A stretch of DNA of 64,000 nucleotides. It comes from Coriaria nepalensis (Eukaryota; Streptophyta; Magnoliopsida; Cucurbitales; Coriariaceae). Below are positions 22,430 through 34,336 of this stretch, piece by piece; position 1 is the first letter of the stretch; each line of letters opens with the position of its first letter. Under the pieces are notes generated by a model that saw only the letters and a list, made by a program, of their open reading frames with translations, was not told where the DNA came from and did not search any database. Where the stretch lies: the NCBI GenBank assembly GCA_027186245.1, contig CP114492.1, positions 4,228,501-4,292,500 on the forward strand, given 5' to 3'. Both the position numbers and the translations under genes were made by a program.

Positions 22430-23334
22430 GTCGGATTTTCATATATGTATTGAATAATTATTTTTATGCATGTTTGGAATAACGGAATCAACAGTCAAGT
22501 AATCAGATATTTAAGGGCCAAAAACCCTAAGGTATTGAAAAAATACCATTATTAGCCTAAGATATCTACCCATTAAAATCCTCCCACGGCCACCAAAACT
22601 CCGTAATTACTAATATAAACCCCACATTTTGAAATTCATATTACTTTTTAACCGGGTTGGACCCTTAATTATTTGATTCGACCTCAACTAACCCAATCCG
22701 ACTCCCATATAAGCAAAAAGTAATAAAATATACAAATGGAAGCCTAACCCAAAATTTAATTATTTTTCCACGTATTAAATGTATATAAATATATACTTAT
22801 GTTATTTTAAAATATATATATTTATCCCACAATAAATTTTGTTTACGTCATTCATTTTTATTTTCATGAAATATAATCTCATTCCCATTGTCACTGCCAT
22901 TATTATCAACATTATCACCTCTTAAACACTCACAATCTAAGGTACCACTATCACCGCCATGCGAAAATGATTTTAAAACCTTTTTTTATTTTATTTTCTT
23001 TCCCTCACCTCAAAACTCAACACCTTTTCCACCGTGGCGGCGCCACCAATACCTCATGAAAATATGAATTTTTTTGGAGTAAAAAGGTAATTTGGATTTC
23101 CATATTAAAATATATATAGGTGATTTGCAAATTGAAAGTATAAATACAAATCAACTACCAAGACATAATGTGTGTAGAAAAACTCAGATCCAAGAGTAGA
23201 AGGAGGAGACAGCAAGGGCTGATGCCACCCACCTTCAACTTCCGAGAGCCTTCAACCTCATAATTGTAGTAGATGCAACTCAAATCCAATCTGGAGAGAT
23301 TAAGTAAATATGGTTTGAAATTTGGTTAATAAAA
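22430..23334. other. Intergenic, no gene seen
   Basis: AT-rich with several short microsatellite-like tracts (atatatat near 22790 and 22815). No open frame or transposon motif stands out. Confidence 0.4.
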
Positions 23335-23460
23335 TTAGAATAGCTTAGTAGTCTAAGATGCCAAACTTAAGCTTTTATTGAAGTGGGAGAATGTGACTTC
23401 AAATCTCACCATTTCAATTTCTTTTAAATCTTTTTATCTTTCTTTGTTTATCAAATGAAT
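23335..23460 (+). mobile_element. Candidate tRNA-derived SINE
   Basis: The segment carries tagcttagtagtctaag, similar to the pol III A box of plant tRNA-derived SINEs, and about 60 bases downstream gacttcaaatctcacc, similar to the B box (ggttcaaatctc). The spacing fits. I could not find target-site duplications or a clear poly(A)/poly(T) tail, so this is a weaker case than the SINE at 46431. Confidence 0.4.
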
Positions 23461-23748
23461 ATATATTGTTATATATTTATATATATAAATAAATATAGAG
23501 ATAATTTTAGAATATACTCCGTGCATTTTGAAGAATACCTCTGTTCTGAAAATTTTAGTAAACTATCCCTCGAAATGGATATTAATTTGGTTAATGAAAT
23601 TCAATAAAAGAAAAAAGTTAGAAAGACAGAAATAACCTTAATCATTCATTTTTCTTCCCTTTCAAATCCTTTACACAAACTCCTCTTCGCTAAATCAACT
23701 AACTAGAACTCATCCCAAAATACGAACTACTCCTTACACGACACAATT

Positions 23749-24036
23749 TTGGTCATAGAATCTAGAAATTCTTTCGAATCTCGAACACGAAGGCACTCAC
23801 TATTTTATTTCGCAAAGAAGATGGGTATTGATATCGCTACTAATATTGCTATTGTTATCACTTCTTATATGGGTTATGAAATGTGCACAAATGAATCTAA
23901 CTTGGAATCGATGGAACATAGGCCACAAAAGGTTCAAAAAGACCAAGTTTCTATAGAACGAAGTTGTCGATGGAGCAATGTTGGCAACCAAACAAAGAAC
24001 GGTATAGGTCTATTCAAAATTGTTTATGCTCATTAA
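23749..24036 (+). CDS. Short open frame, unrecognised
   Basis: 95 codons from ATG 23749; a second ATG at 23821 would give MGIDIATNIAIVITSYMGYE as the start. I recognise no domain. The stretch after the second ATG is hydrophobic and could form one membrane helix. There is no nearby TATA box, intron pattern or polyadenylation evidence that I would rely on, and both sides are AT-rich repeat-like DNA. It may be chance or a transposon piece. Confidence 0.2.
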   Translation: MVIESRNSFESRTRRHSLFYFAKKMGIDIATNIAIVITSYMGYEMCTNESNLESMEHRPQKVQKDQVSIERSCRWSNVGNQTKNGIGLFKIVYAH

Positions 24037-24299
24037 AAATATAACAGTTCATATGATTTTTCTACTGAAGTTTAATAGTTAAATCATATTATAGGACGAA
24101 TCAGGACATTGGCTAGATGGAAAGATCGATATTATACAATTGTTAGTAACAATAGATTCTTTTTTAAGATACTTACTTCTCATCTCTGAGATAGCCTTGA
24201 CACATTGCTAATTAATCTACTTATGAATAAGATAAAATCATAAAGTGTTATGAGATCCTCCTATTGGTGAGATGTAGTACCTAATTGGTTACACACACT

Positions 24300-25690
24300 A
24301 AAGTTCAGATGTGATTCAGTTAAGTTTTCTACATGGCCAAGGGAAAACAAACCGTTTCCACTTGAAGGGTAAAATGGTAGTTTAACTTGTAGTTTGACTA
24401 TAAAAGAAAAATAATTATTATTAATTTGTTAAATATAATGTAATATTTGCTAACACAACTAAGTTTGATACAAAGAAACTTTTATTTAATTACAAAAGGG
24501 TCCTAAAAATTCATATTAACAATTGAACATTATAGAGCTAATGAATGAAATTGTTAATTGAATTTTCATAGGCCGAATTAATCAAAAGGTTTATTAATAT
24601 CCATAACCCATGGTATGGCCGACCATGCATTAGGTGGGTTTGACTCATTATTTTCTTAATTTGTTTAAGGAAACTTGATGTTATAAGGAAACCTGATACT
24701 GCTAGGAAACCTGAAACCTAATTGAGCATTATAAATAGCGCATTAGGGTGGCTAAAAATCATATGCTCATGTCCCCTCCTCTTGACCGAAACTTAGAATG
24801 AGAAAGAGATGAATTTTCCCATCCTTTTCCATGAGCTATTTAAATCATGTGATGAATCCTAAAGTAGAAAATCAACTAAGTAAACTAAACTGTGTAGATC
24901 ACGATTAAAGGATGAACACTTAGGCACCTTAATTTTCCTATTGAATTCTGCCATAATGAAGGAGCAACAAGATTCATTTGGTTCTATATTAAGACTAGTA
25001 AATTTTCTTAAACCTTAATCTTTTAGTTTCCTAAAACTTTTATGTACTTTTTGTTAAATATAGATTTGATATATGTTTGTATGATCGATCTTAGTGTATG
25101 TCTATGAATATGATTCATGTTTCAGATTAGATCCAAAACATTTCAAATTACCACTTCCGCTTATATTCTCATGTTACTTGTAGACTAACACCTAAGACAA
25201 TCCCTTTCTGATGTAATATATTCTCAATACATCATATCACGTGTGACTTATTTTGAGCCTACACAAACTTTTTATATGGGTGACATGGAGCATGTTGAGC
25301 GATTAGTCCAAACACATGTTGGGTTTAGCTCTGATACCATGTTGAAATATGAGCTTTCATCTCAAAACCAATTGACAATGAGAGGAGTAATCTATCTTTC
25401 TTATATATGGTTCCCAATGCTTCCTTTTCAAATGTGGGATATATTCTCAACATGGAATACAATTCGAGATTGAACATTTGTATAGCTAGATCACTTTTCT
25501 GGATTGATTTCACTGAATGAGTGTTTGGTTTGTAATGATTAACAATTGCTATAAGTATTTGTTACTCAACTTGTTTAAGTTTTCTAGAATGTTTCTGAGC
25601 TTTTTGTTAAATATATGAGAATTTGTATGATTGATCTTGGATGTATGCGAGCAGTTCAAGTTGTTATTTATAAAAAATTTTAATTTCGCT
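24300..25690. mobile_element. Repeat block (LTR-like) interrupted by a TRIM-like element
   Basis: Text near 25044-25110 (cttttt-gttaaatat ... tttgtatgatcgatcttag) recurs at about 25595-25650 (ctttttgttaaatatatgag, then tgtatgattgatcttgg) in the same orientation. The two arms flank the short TRIM-like element at about 25229-25452. The left part (24580-24720) has the wording of a copia-type LTR or leader. No coding remnant is present. Element limits are not defined. Confidence 0.4.
25229..25452 (-). mobile_element. TRIM-like miniature LTR element (or deletion derivative)
   Basis: On the minus strand, 25452-25340 is a 113-bp LTR that begins TGTTGAGAATATATCCCAC and ends ...CATATTTCAACA. It is followed directly by TGGTATCAGAGCT (25339-25327), an excellent match to the initiator tRNA-Met primer binding site. 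Only about 95 bases of internal sequence follow before text that matches the LTR start again (TGTATTGAGAATATATTAC, from about 25229 downward). LTR, PBS, a short internal region and LTR fit a terminal-repeat retrotransposon in miniature. The second LTR is degenerate and its end is unclear, so an internal deletion of a copia element is an alternative. Confidence 0.55.
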
Positions 25691-26217
25691 TTCGTTACTC
25701 GGACCATATATTAATAGGAGGAAGAAGAGAAAGAGGAAGGAGGCGGTATGGGGTCCAACGTCCGGCGGTCAGCAATAGTGGCAGGAAAGTATGGTTATAA
25801 AGAAGATGGAGAAGAAGATGGGCTAATTTCTTTTTTATTTTAGAAAGCTATTATGTAATAAATTTTGGATAAATTTTTAAATATTTATGATACATGTCAA
25901 TTTTTTATTAGTCAAAGTGTGGTGTTAGGAGTTAAGACACATTCAACCAAATATTTATTCGTTATGTCTTTCACGACTATCTCCATAAACCCCTTTACCA
26001 CCACTGTTGTGGACCACTGTTATCATAAATATTCTAAGATTCTAAATGTGACAAACTAAAAATTTTAAATTATTTTTTAAAGTGATCTTCAGATAGTATG
26101 AGCTAATTTTCAAACCTTGTTGGACATCAAGAAAGAGATATTTTTCAGAGAAGGATGACAGAAGTGAAGGGTGGGAAAACGATCATTTAAATTCTTTTAT
26201 TTTGGTGGTGGAGAGTG

Positions 26218-27710
26218 TAACGACCCAACTACTAGCTATATAGTTTTCTAAAATACTTTTGAGAAAATGATTATATTGTAATATAACTAATAGTAGTGTT
26301 ACTTTCTAACTTAAAAACTTTTGACTGAAAACATGGAATAATTTAAACTTTAGAGAAAAAAATATTTCGATATACATATATACATATATACAGACATACA
26401 TACATATATATCTATAACTCCTTTGGAAAAATAAGGTAGAGGTTTGGGATCTTCTCAAAATACTTATATTTTAAAATCTCTCCTAACTAATTCATAGGCC
26501 AAGCCCATATATACTCTCCACGAGGTTAATCGCATTTTATTCACCAGACCATAAAGCTACAGACACCTTTATGTTTTCTTACAATACAAGCGACTACTAT
26601 AAGCTAAAACTCAGTAAATAAAGATCCTAACTCACATGCAAAAAATAATAGGTCCGAAATATTTAAAAAAATAACTGAAATAAATTGTTATGAATATTCC
26701 TTTCAAATTATATGCAAATGACATGTTCTTTCTTATATTATTGCTCTAAGCCTTGAAGATATTGCCATCGATATTTCTATAATTGTCGAGTCGAAGACCA
26801 CTTTGTGGGGTTTGCCCTAACAATCTTCGCTTCTGGGTACGCGATCTCTCTATCAGATCTGGCCTAACCAATTATCTCAAAGATCAGGGACCTCTCTATT
26901 TTATGGATTTATTTTTATGCTTTTTTATAACACAATCAACTACTATGAGCTAAAATCCTTATAAATAATGATCCTAGGTCATATGCATAAAACAATATGT
27001 TCAACATATTAAAAAAATAACTCAAATAAATTGTTTTAAATATTCCTTTAAAATTCTATGTAAATTCCATGTTCTTTCTTATACCATTGCTCTGGGCCTT
27101 GAAGATGTTGCTATTGATATTTCTATAACTACTGAGTCGAAGACTTCTTTATAGGGTTTGCCCTAACAATCTTCGCTTCTGGGTTAGCGATCTTTTTGTG
27201 AGATCCAGCCCAACCAATTATCTATGAGATCAGTGATATTTTTATGATGTCCACCCTGATTTGGCAATACTTCACTATAATGTTATATTGATGTTATGCT
27301 ATATAAATTATCTGTCATTATATGAATCTAGTCATGATATCAATATTTATTTAAAGAATATATATATATTTTTTCATGCAAAATACTCTCAATTTTCAAC
27401 ATGTTATATAGAATCAAAGTATCAAGCAATAATTATATTTTCAACACAACAGATAACAAACGGATAATATACTTATATTATAGATGATATTTTACTTACA
27501 ATACATTTCAACTAGATGATACCGTGAGATTGGTATCCTAACTTTTCTCCCTTTTCCCTCTCGCTTCTTCCCGTCTGCTGAATTCTCTTCTTGGCCGAAG
27601 TGATTTGGCGTGATGGGCTTATATAGTGAGGGGAGGGGATTGGTTTGGAGAGAAGTGGGAAATGTTATTTGATATATGGGTAGTGTTGTGTCAATCATAT
27701 GTTGTCATGT
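26218..27710 (-). mobile_element. Gypsy-type LTR, minus orientation
   Basis: The plus-strand edge tgtaacgacccaactactagctata matches the reverse complement of the outer edge of the block at 685-1720 (tgtaacgcccgccctactagcta), so the two LTRs are related and opposite in orientation. A promoter-like ACTATATAAGCC lies on the minus strand at about 27622-27633, as expected for the U3 region of an LTR transcribed leftward. The outer (U3) end near 27700 is not defined. No internal coding sequence is attached. Confidence 0.5.
26568..27260. repeat. 346-bp tandem duplication inside an LTR
   Basis: Two diverged units (about 26568-26913 and 26914-27260) share, in the same order, ctactat-agctaaaa, aataactnaaataaattgtt (at 26671 and 27017), atgttctttcttata, cgagtcgaagac-type text and taacaatcttcgcttctggg. 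The offset at the aligned words is 346 bases. Substitutions are common, so the duplication is old. Confidence 0.8.
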
Positions 27711-30450
27711 CCTTTTTCAATTTTTTAATAATTAAATTAAATTCTCTTAAATTTTAAAAATTATTAAAAAATTCTGCTCTATTTAATTTTATTATTATTA
27801 TGCAAAATTTAGAAATTCTTGGGGGTTCATAGAGAACGGAGGAAGAGGAGGTTATATTAGATGGGAAAAAGTAAAATAATTAAAATTAGATTAAAAATAA
27901 AAAAATAAAAATTAATGATTTGAAATGAATATAGATTTTTTTTATTTGTCAAATTTAAAATTTTAAAAAATTACCAACGTGGTAGTTAGTGTAGAAATAA
28001 TAGTGAATGAGATGAAAAATTGATTTAAAATAACAAAATAAATTTAAGATTATTTTATATAAAATTAAGATTATATTATAATTAAAATTTTGAAAATAAT
28101 ATATTTATTATAATAATCATAAAAACTTAAAATATTTATTATAATTATATCAAAATTATCAAATTCATTATAATTTATTCATTAATGAATTTATAATTTG
28201 TGTCGATAATGTCTAATAAGAATCTTAAAACACCTAAAATCATCTATCAGTTAAACTTTTAAAGTCAATAATATATGTACTGTGACGTCAGAAACTACCG
28301 CGAACAAGCTTGGAAAAGTTGGAAAATAAATAAATAAACTCACCAGAGGGGATCATGACATGCAATGCTGGAAAGTATATTCGCTATGTTCGGCAATACT
28401 TTTTATATTTAATATTTATAAAATTAGTTTTTTTTTGTAATAATTATAAACGAATAGGTTAGATATTAATATTAATATTAATATTTATTATTTTTATGAT
28501 TAAATATTAATTTTTAAAATAAATATAATGGATGCTTTAAAAAAAAATTTGAAAAAAAGATGGTATATATATATATATATTTTTTTTTTTTATTATACAT
28601 TATTTTAATTATTTATTTAGTTAAATATTTAAAATTTTATAAATTTATTAATACAATTATTAAATACAGATAACTCTATCGTCTTAATTTTTTTATTAAG
28701 AATTTAAAAAAAAGATTTAAAAATCACATATGACATTGTATTACTGTAAGCAAGAGAAGAGAGAGAGTTGAAAAAATATTGTTACAAATGTAAAAAATTG
28801 ATTTTTTGTATTTCAATTTATTTTTTATAGCTTTTTCTTGATTTTTAAATAACTATTTTGAGATAAAAACTGACCCAAAAATAATAATTATCAAGCAAGC
28901 TTGTCCTCTCTTCAAACCAATTTACACGTTTCAAAATGCAAAAAATATTTTCTAAATATGTTATCAGATATTATGATTTAAGTAGAATTTTACGACACCA
29001 GAAAAATTAAGAGAAGATCATCTAAAAATTAACAAAGAAGAATAAGGGTGACGTCAATAACTTAACTTCAAATACCCCTTAATCATAGTAGAAAATTAAA
29101 AAGAGGGAACGATTGATAAGAATAGACTTTATTCATTATTATTATTTTTAAGTTAATTAATAAAAATGGAATTGGGATAGAAACGAAGACGACAAAGTCT
29201 CGAAGAGGAATCTGATCTGGGTATTTAAATGGAAGGGTGCATAGAATTAGGTTTACCTAATTTATCCCATCATAAATTGAACCAATTATTCACACCAGAT
29301 TCAAAATAAATTTGAAAAAACCCACAAATAAATTAATTTTAAAAAAATTATATATATATATAAAAGTCAGTCAATTTATTTGTTATTTATATATTTTTAT
29401 ATATTTTTATAAAATTACTTAATTATTATAAAAAAAAATAATATTTAACTTCAGCATATGACTTTTAATTCTCAATTTCTTTATTTATTTATTTTTTTTT
29501 TAATTTTAAATCTGATCTTTTCTCTTCACCTCCTTTGGATCAAATTGGAAGAAGCCTAGCTGCAAAGCATATCAAATTGTAATTGTAAGGCTTCAATTTT
29601 AAATGTACTTGTTGCATCCATAAAGATGGAATATCATTGATTAGAGCTTGATATAAAATATGTAAGAACATATCATATTAGATAATAAAAATTTAATTGA
29701 ATAAACTTCTAAATATCCTTCATTAATTTGAAATTTAATCAAATTCAATCAAAAACTCATTTAAATATGTTCATTCTAAATCAATTTCACTTACAACAAA
29801 AGTATAAAAGAAAATATTAGAATATTACTTAATATCTTTTAATCATTTTTCATTTCTAAAATTAGTATCGTTTGATAATTTTTTTTTAATTTATGAAAAA
29901 ACCGATCACCCATAGATTTATCAACCCAATTCAAAATTTTGACCGAATTTTTAAAATATTTAAATTAATCATGAATAAAAATGATAAAAATCCATCATAT
30001 TGTAATTAATTACTAAAATTAATCATCCCCCAATATATATAACCCTACCTAAATGGATGGGTTTGGGCTAGAAGGAGTTGTTATCAATTTTCTTTTTTCT
30101 TTTGTGGCCAATGAGCTACTGTCAAATTCGAGAAGCTGAAATAGAAAGTAAAAAAGTTTAAGGGAAAAAAAAAAAGTAGGCCACGCCGACAGAAGTGAGA
30201 GCGTTGGGTCAATTCATGATTAGTGATTAGAATCGGGAGGGGAACATGTAGCTGGTTGCCCTCCAGAAATATATTCTTCCCAAAGATGGATGTCAAAGAG
30301 AGAATACTAACAGGAAGGGTACGCTTTGTGTGACTCGATTTGCTTTTTCCAATTAACCTGTCTTTCTTTTTTTCTATTTTTATTATAATACTATTTCAGA
30401 TGTATTGTAAAATAATAAGCTTGAACAATTATTAGCAGCAAAGTGAGAGC
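27711..30450. other. Very AT-rich intergenic region, no gene seen
   Basis: Long runs of A/T with short homopolymers and (TA)n near 28566-28580 and 29350-29361. No sustained open frame has coding character. Some of this, near the right end, may be promoter of the downstream trihelix gene. Confidence 0.45.
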
Positions 30451-30498
30451 CCATCGATGACAACGCAGCATCTAAGTCTATTATATCATTTAACACGA

Positions 30499-30500
<2 letters not shown>

Positions 30501-30533
<33 letters not shown>
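30501..30533. repeat. (CT)n tract upstream of the trihelix gene
   Basis: An uninterrupted CT run of about 33 bases, with shorter CT runs at about 30587-30603 and 30633-30646. Pyrimidine-rich tracts of this kind are typical of plant core promoters and 5' UTRs and match GAGA-type sites bound by BPC proteins on the other strand. Confidence 0.85.
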
Positions 30534-30536
<3 letters not shown>

Positions 30537-30924
30537 TCATAATCATCCTCATAATCCTCATCTCTATTCATTTGTCTCTCATTGCTGTCTCTCTCTCTCT
30601 CTGTGTCTCCTCTACATTAATCGCACCCATCCTCTCTCTCTCTCTGTTCTTTTTCCATATCTTTCCGTCATTTCTTTTACAGCGAAGAACAGCCGAGGGG
30701 ACTGGCTCAGTGCAGTACAGTACAGTATTGCCCTCTGTTGATGATGACGACGATTGTGTCGTCTTTTACTTCCACTTTCTTTTCTCCGCCTCTCCTCTTT
30801 CGAATCCATTTTATCCAAAATTAAATAATCCAAGGAGGAATATAAACCAAATCTGAAAGACCAGCACTCTAACTCATAGGAGAGAAAAAATTCACTTGGT
30901 GACCTGCATCTTTCCAGTTGTCTA

Positions 30925-30927
<3 letters not shown>

Positions 30928-30963
<36 letters not shown>
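30928..30963. repeat. (CT)n tract in the probable 5' UTR of the trihelix gene
   Basis: A CT run of about 36 bases lies about 180 bases before the start codon at 31144. Together with the tract at 30501 it marks a CT-rich promoter/leader region. Confidence 0.85.
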
Positions 30964-30966
<3 letters not shown>

Positions 30967-31143
30967 ATTTATATTTTTTATAATTGTGTATCAATCACTA
31001 TTATATCCGCCTCTCCTCCTCCTCAAATCTCCCTTGCCGTCTCAAATATCTTTTCCTCCAATTCAATGAGCAGTGAGTAAAGATCATGAGATCAAGCAAT
31101 TAGAAGAGAGCAAAATCGAGAGATCCAAATAGAAAACCCCGCG

Positions 31144-31729
31144 ATGCAACAAGGATGTGGGGCAAGATCCCAGTCCCAATCCCAACCCCTTATTCATCCT
31201 CAATCCCAACATGGAGAGACGTCAGCACCAGATATTGTTACTAAAACTAGTACTAGTACTGATCAACCAACAAGGAGCCAGGCTAGGGCGGTAGATCACA
31301 GCGAGCAGCCGCAACTTGTTGAAGTAGCTTCGCCTATCAGCAGTCTACCTCCAGCCGTCGGAGCAGTCAATTTGGATGAGCTCGTGCCGTTATCTGTAGC
31401 TGCTGGCTGTCTGGAGGCTGATGATGACGCACTTGCGGCGGTTTCCGGAGAGGTAGGCGGTGGAAGCGGAAGCGGAGGCGGAGGCGGGGGTCTTACAGTC
31501 GGAGGGAATAGATGGCCTCGTCAAGAAACTCTTGCTCTTCTGAAGATTAGATCGGAAATGGATTCAGTTTTCCGTGAAGCCTCCGTTAAGGGCCCTCTAT
31601 GGGAAGACGTTTCCAGGTCAAACATTCAATCCAAATTACTAATCCCATCAAACAAACTAACTCAACTTCTTTATTTTTTGAAAATTCTATCTCTTTTAAA
31701 TGAAAGGAAAATTCGTATTTTTGATAATC

Positions 31730-31762
<33 letters not shown>

Positions 31763-34336
31763 GGCGGTGATGATGGTGGGATAGTGGAGGAGAAATTATT
31801 ATATGGTGAGTAGTAGTGGCGGTGTAAGAAGAAGCGGATCTTCCTTCCCAACGATCTTTTATTTCTTCTGTCTGGCACTGCAGACAGACGCACATGTCTT
31901 CTATATATTTCCGTCAGATTCACGAGCTGGCATTTTTAGCCCTTTTTCTTTTTTCTTTTCATTTTTTTTTTAATGTTTTATGTATGTAATATACTTTTCT
32001 TTTTTTTTTAAAACCATTTTAAAAGTAACCTTCCTAGTTCCTACGACCATAGAGCGGCCCAGATCCGCTGCATAAATTGTAGCCAATCCCCTGCTGCCAA
32101 TGTCCCTCACCTCAGCTATTATGTTTTCCCCCTATTAAGTTTTAATTACTTTATTTAATAATCGAAATTTGAAAACCTCGAGGAGAATAAGATACTGAAT
32201 ACTGATCAGTGAGTGATTGTGTATCGGTGTGGAAATTCTCTTATCCCACAAGTGCTGTCTTTTCTCTCAAACTACCTTCTTCCATTCATTAGAAATTATA
32301 CGAAGAATATATACAGGAGTTTCATTATTTTTTCTTCTTTATATTTATCAATCATATATAAATAACTGACTGTATACGTTTATTGATCTTCAACTATGAT
32401 TGCAGGAAGCTTGCAGAGCATGGATACAGCAGGAGTGCCAAAAAATGCAAAGAGAAATTCGAAAACGTTCAGAAATACTACAAACGAACAAAAGAAGGTC
32501 GAGCTGGTCGCCTGGATGGCAAAAGCTACAAGTTCTTTAGCGAGCTTGAGGCCCTTTATGGCACAACAGGAGGCAATACTAGCACCCACGTCGCAGTTTC
32601 TCAGCCACAAGTTCCACCATCTTCATCCTTGTACCAACACGCCAACACAACCGCCACCACCACCTCCCAAGCATTCCCTCCTCCTCTTTCAGTCGGAATG
32701 GGTGTAAGCAACCCGATGCCAATCTCGTCGTTTAGAATTTCCCCAAGTTCTATGTCTCTAGCCCCAGCACAACTAGGAACCTTTGGTTATCACCCATCCG
32801 GCATGGGTCCCACAGTGATGACCACTCATGCGGCGCCTGCTGGCGGCGGCGTGCCTTTTGCGGGCGGTATTAGTTTCTCGTCCAACAGTCCCTCATCCTC
32901 ATTCACAGGATCTGATCGAGACAATGATGATGATGATCTGGATCATGTTGAGCCATCAAACACCGCTGGAAGCAGCCGGAAACGAAAACGGGTTACCTCA
33001 TCGAAAGTTCATAGGATGATGGAGTTTTTCGAAAGCCTAATGAAACAGGTCATGCAGAAGCAAGAGTTGATGCAACAGAGATTTCTCGACGCGATACACA
33101 AGAGAGAGAACGAGAGGATGCTTAGAGAAGAAGCCTGGAAGAGGCAAGAGATAACAAGGTTGGCTCAAGAGCACGATCTCATGGCTGAAGAGCGGGCCAC
33201 CTCCGCGGCAAGAGATGCTGCCATTATTACCTTTCTGCAGAAGATTACTGGTCAGACCATCCAGTTGCCTCCACCCATTAATATTCTAGCCGGCCCACCA
33301 CCTCATCATGTGGTGCCACCTGCACCTGTCCCTACACCGCGGACACCACAACCGGCCGCTCCAGCTGCCCAACCTCCACCAGCACCTCCCCAATTCTTAC
33401 AACAACAGCCCCGTCATCATCAACAACAACAAAAATACCACCAAGTTAATCCTAATCAGCAATCTGCGAATGAACCTACTTCTTTGCAAATAGTAATGTC
33501 TGCCCCAGAACAACAAATGATCTTACCATCTGAAGGAGGAGGCTTTGAGCCAACTCCGTCGAGATGGCCGAAACTGGAAGTTCTCGCACTCATAAAGATC
33601 AGAAGCGGGCTCGAATCGAGGTACCAGGAGGCCGGGCCCAAGGGCCCACTTTGGGAAGAACTCTCCGCTAGAATGCAACAGATGGGGTATAAGAGAAGCG
33701 CCAAAAGATGTAAGGAGAAATGGGAAAACATCAACAAGTACTTTAAGAAGGTCAAGGAAAGCAACAAGAAACGGCCTGAAGATGCAAAAACCTGCCCATA
33801 TTTTCACGAACTCGATGCACTTTACCGGAAAAAGGTATTGGGAAGTTCTAGTACTACAGTAAGTAGCAGTACAAGTAGGCCAGAACAAGAGGAACAACGA
33901 CGAGAAGTAGATCCACAACCACAAACTGCACTTGCTGCTGGATCAGGAACTGGAGGAGAAGCCAAGAAGGTAAGCTCATTTTATAACTGGAACAAATAAT
34001 TTTAAACTGATAATTTTAGTTATCTCCATTGGCTGATTATTCTTCTTAAATTTGAAGCCAGAAGACATTATGAAGAAGTTGATGGATGAACATGAGAACC
34101 ATAAATATGGACAACATGGGCCTCGACTAGTTTTTAATGGTTGTGATAAACTTGAGGAACCTGATCACAGTGATAATATCGATCAATTAGAAGAAGAAGA
34201 AGAGGATGAGGATGATCATAGTGACCAGGAGGATGATGAAAGAAAAATGTCATACAAGATAGAGTTTCAAAGCCAAAACCGAATTCCATCTAACAATAGT
34301 GGAAGCGACTTTCCTTCTCTAGCCATGGTCCAATAG
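31144..34336 (+). CDS. GTL1: Two-domain trihelix (GT-2 class) factor, GTL1-like
   Basis: Three exons: 31144-31616, 32406-33969 and 34058-34336, GT-AG introns; product 771 aa. Residues about 123-207 are the N-terminal trihelix (RWPRQETLALLKIR, KGPLWEDVSR, split by intron 1, then KKCKEKFENVQKYYKRTKEG). Residues about 544-630 are the C-terminal trihelix (RWPKLEVLALIKIR, KGPLWEELSA, KRCKEKWENINKYFKKVKES). Between them are a Ser/Pro region, a basic RKRKR signal (about 349) and the central coiled coil (HRMMEFFESLMKQVMQKQE onward) typical of GT-2 proteins, then Pro/Gln-rich sequence. The C-terminus is acidic (EEEEEDEDDHSDQEDDE). It should bind GT-elements as a nuclear regulator; Arabidopsis GTL1 restrains cell growth and stomatal density. 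GTL1 rather than DF1 or GT-2 is supported by the TMPIT-like neighbour. No frame breaks are seen. Confidence 0.95.
31733..31760. repeat. Poly(A) tract in intron 1 of the trihelix gene
   Basis: About 28 consecutive A residues lie in the first intron. This may be slippage-prone simple sequence or the tail of a lost retroposon; no SINE promoter is visible beside it. Confidence 0.8.

Noticed and set aside
30457..30856. Overlapping open frames upstream of the trihelix gene (SLSLSLSL-type)
   Set aside because: They are translations of CT repeats in the promoter/leader region, with no coding character.
32396..33493. Alternative-frame open stretches inside the trihelix exon 2
   Set aside because: They overlap the true frame, which carries both trihelix domains and the coiled coil.
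33456..33924. Two antisense open frames of 103 and 133 codons opposite the trihelix exon 2
   Set aside because: Shadow frames of a well-supported coding exon; no motif or promoter of their own.
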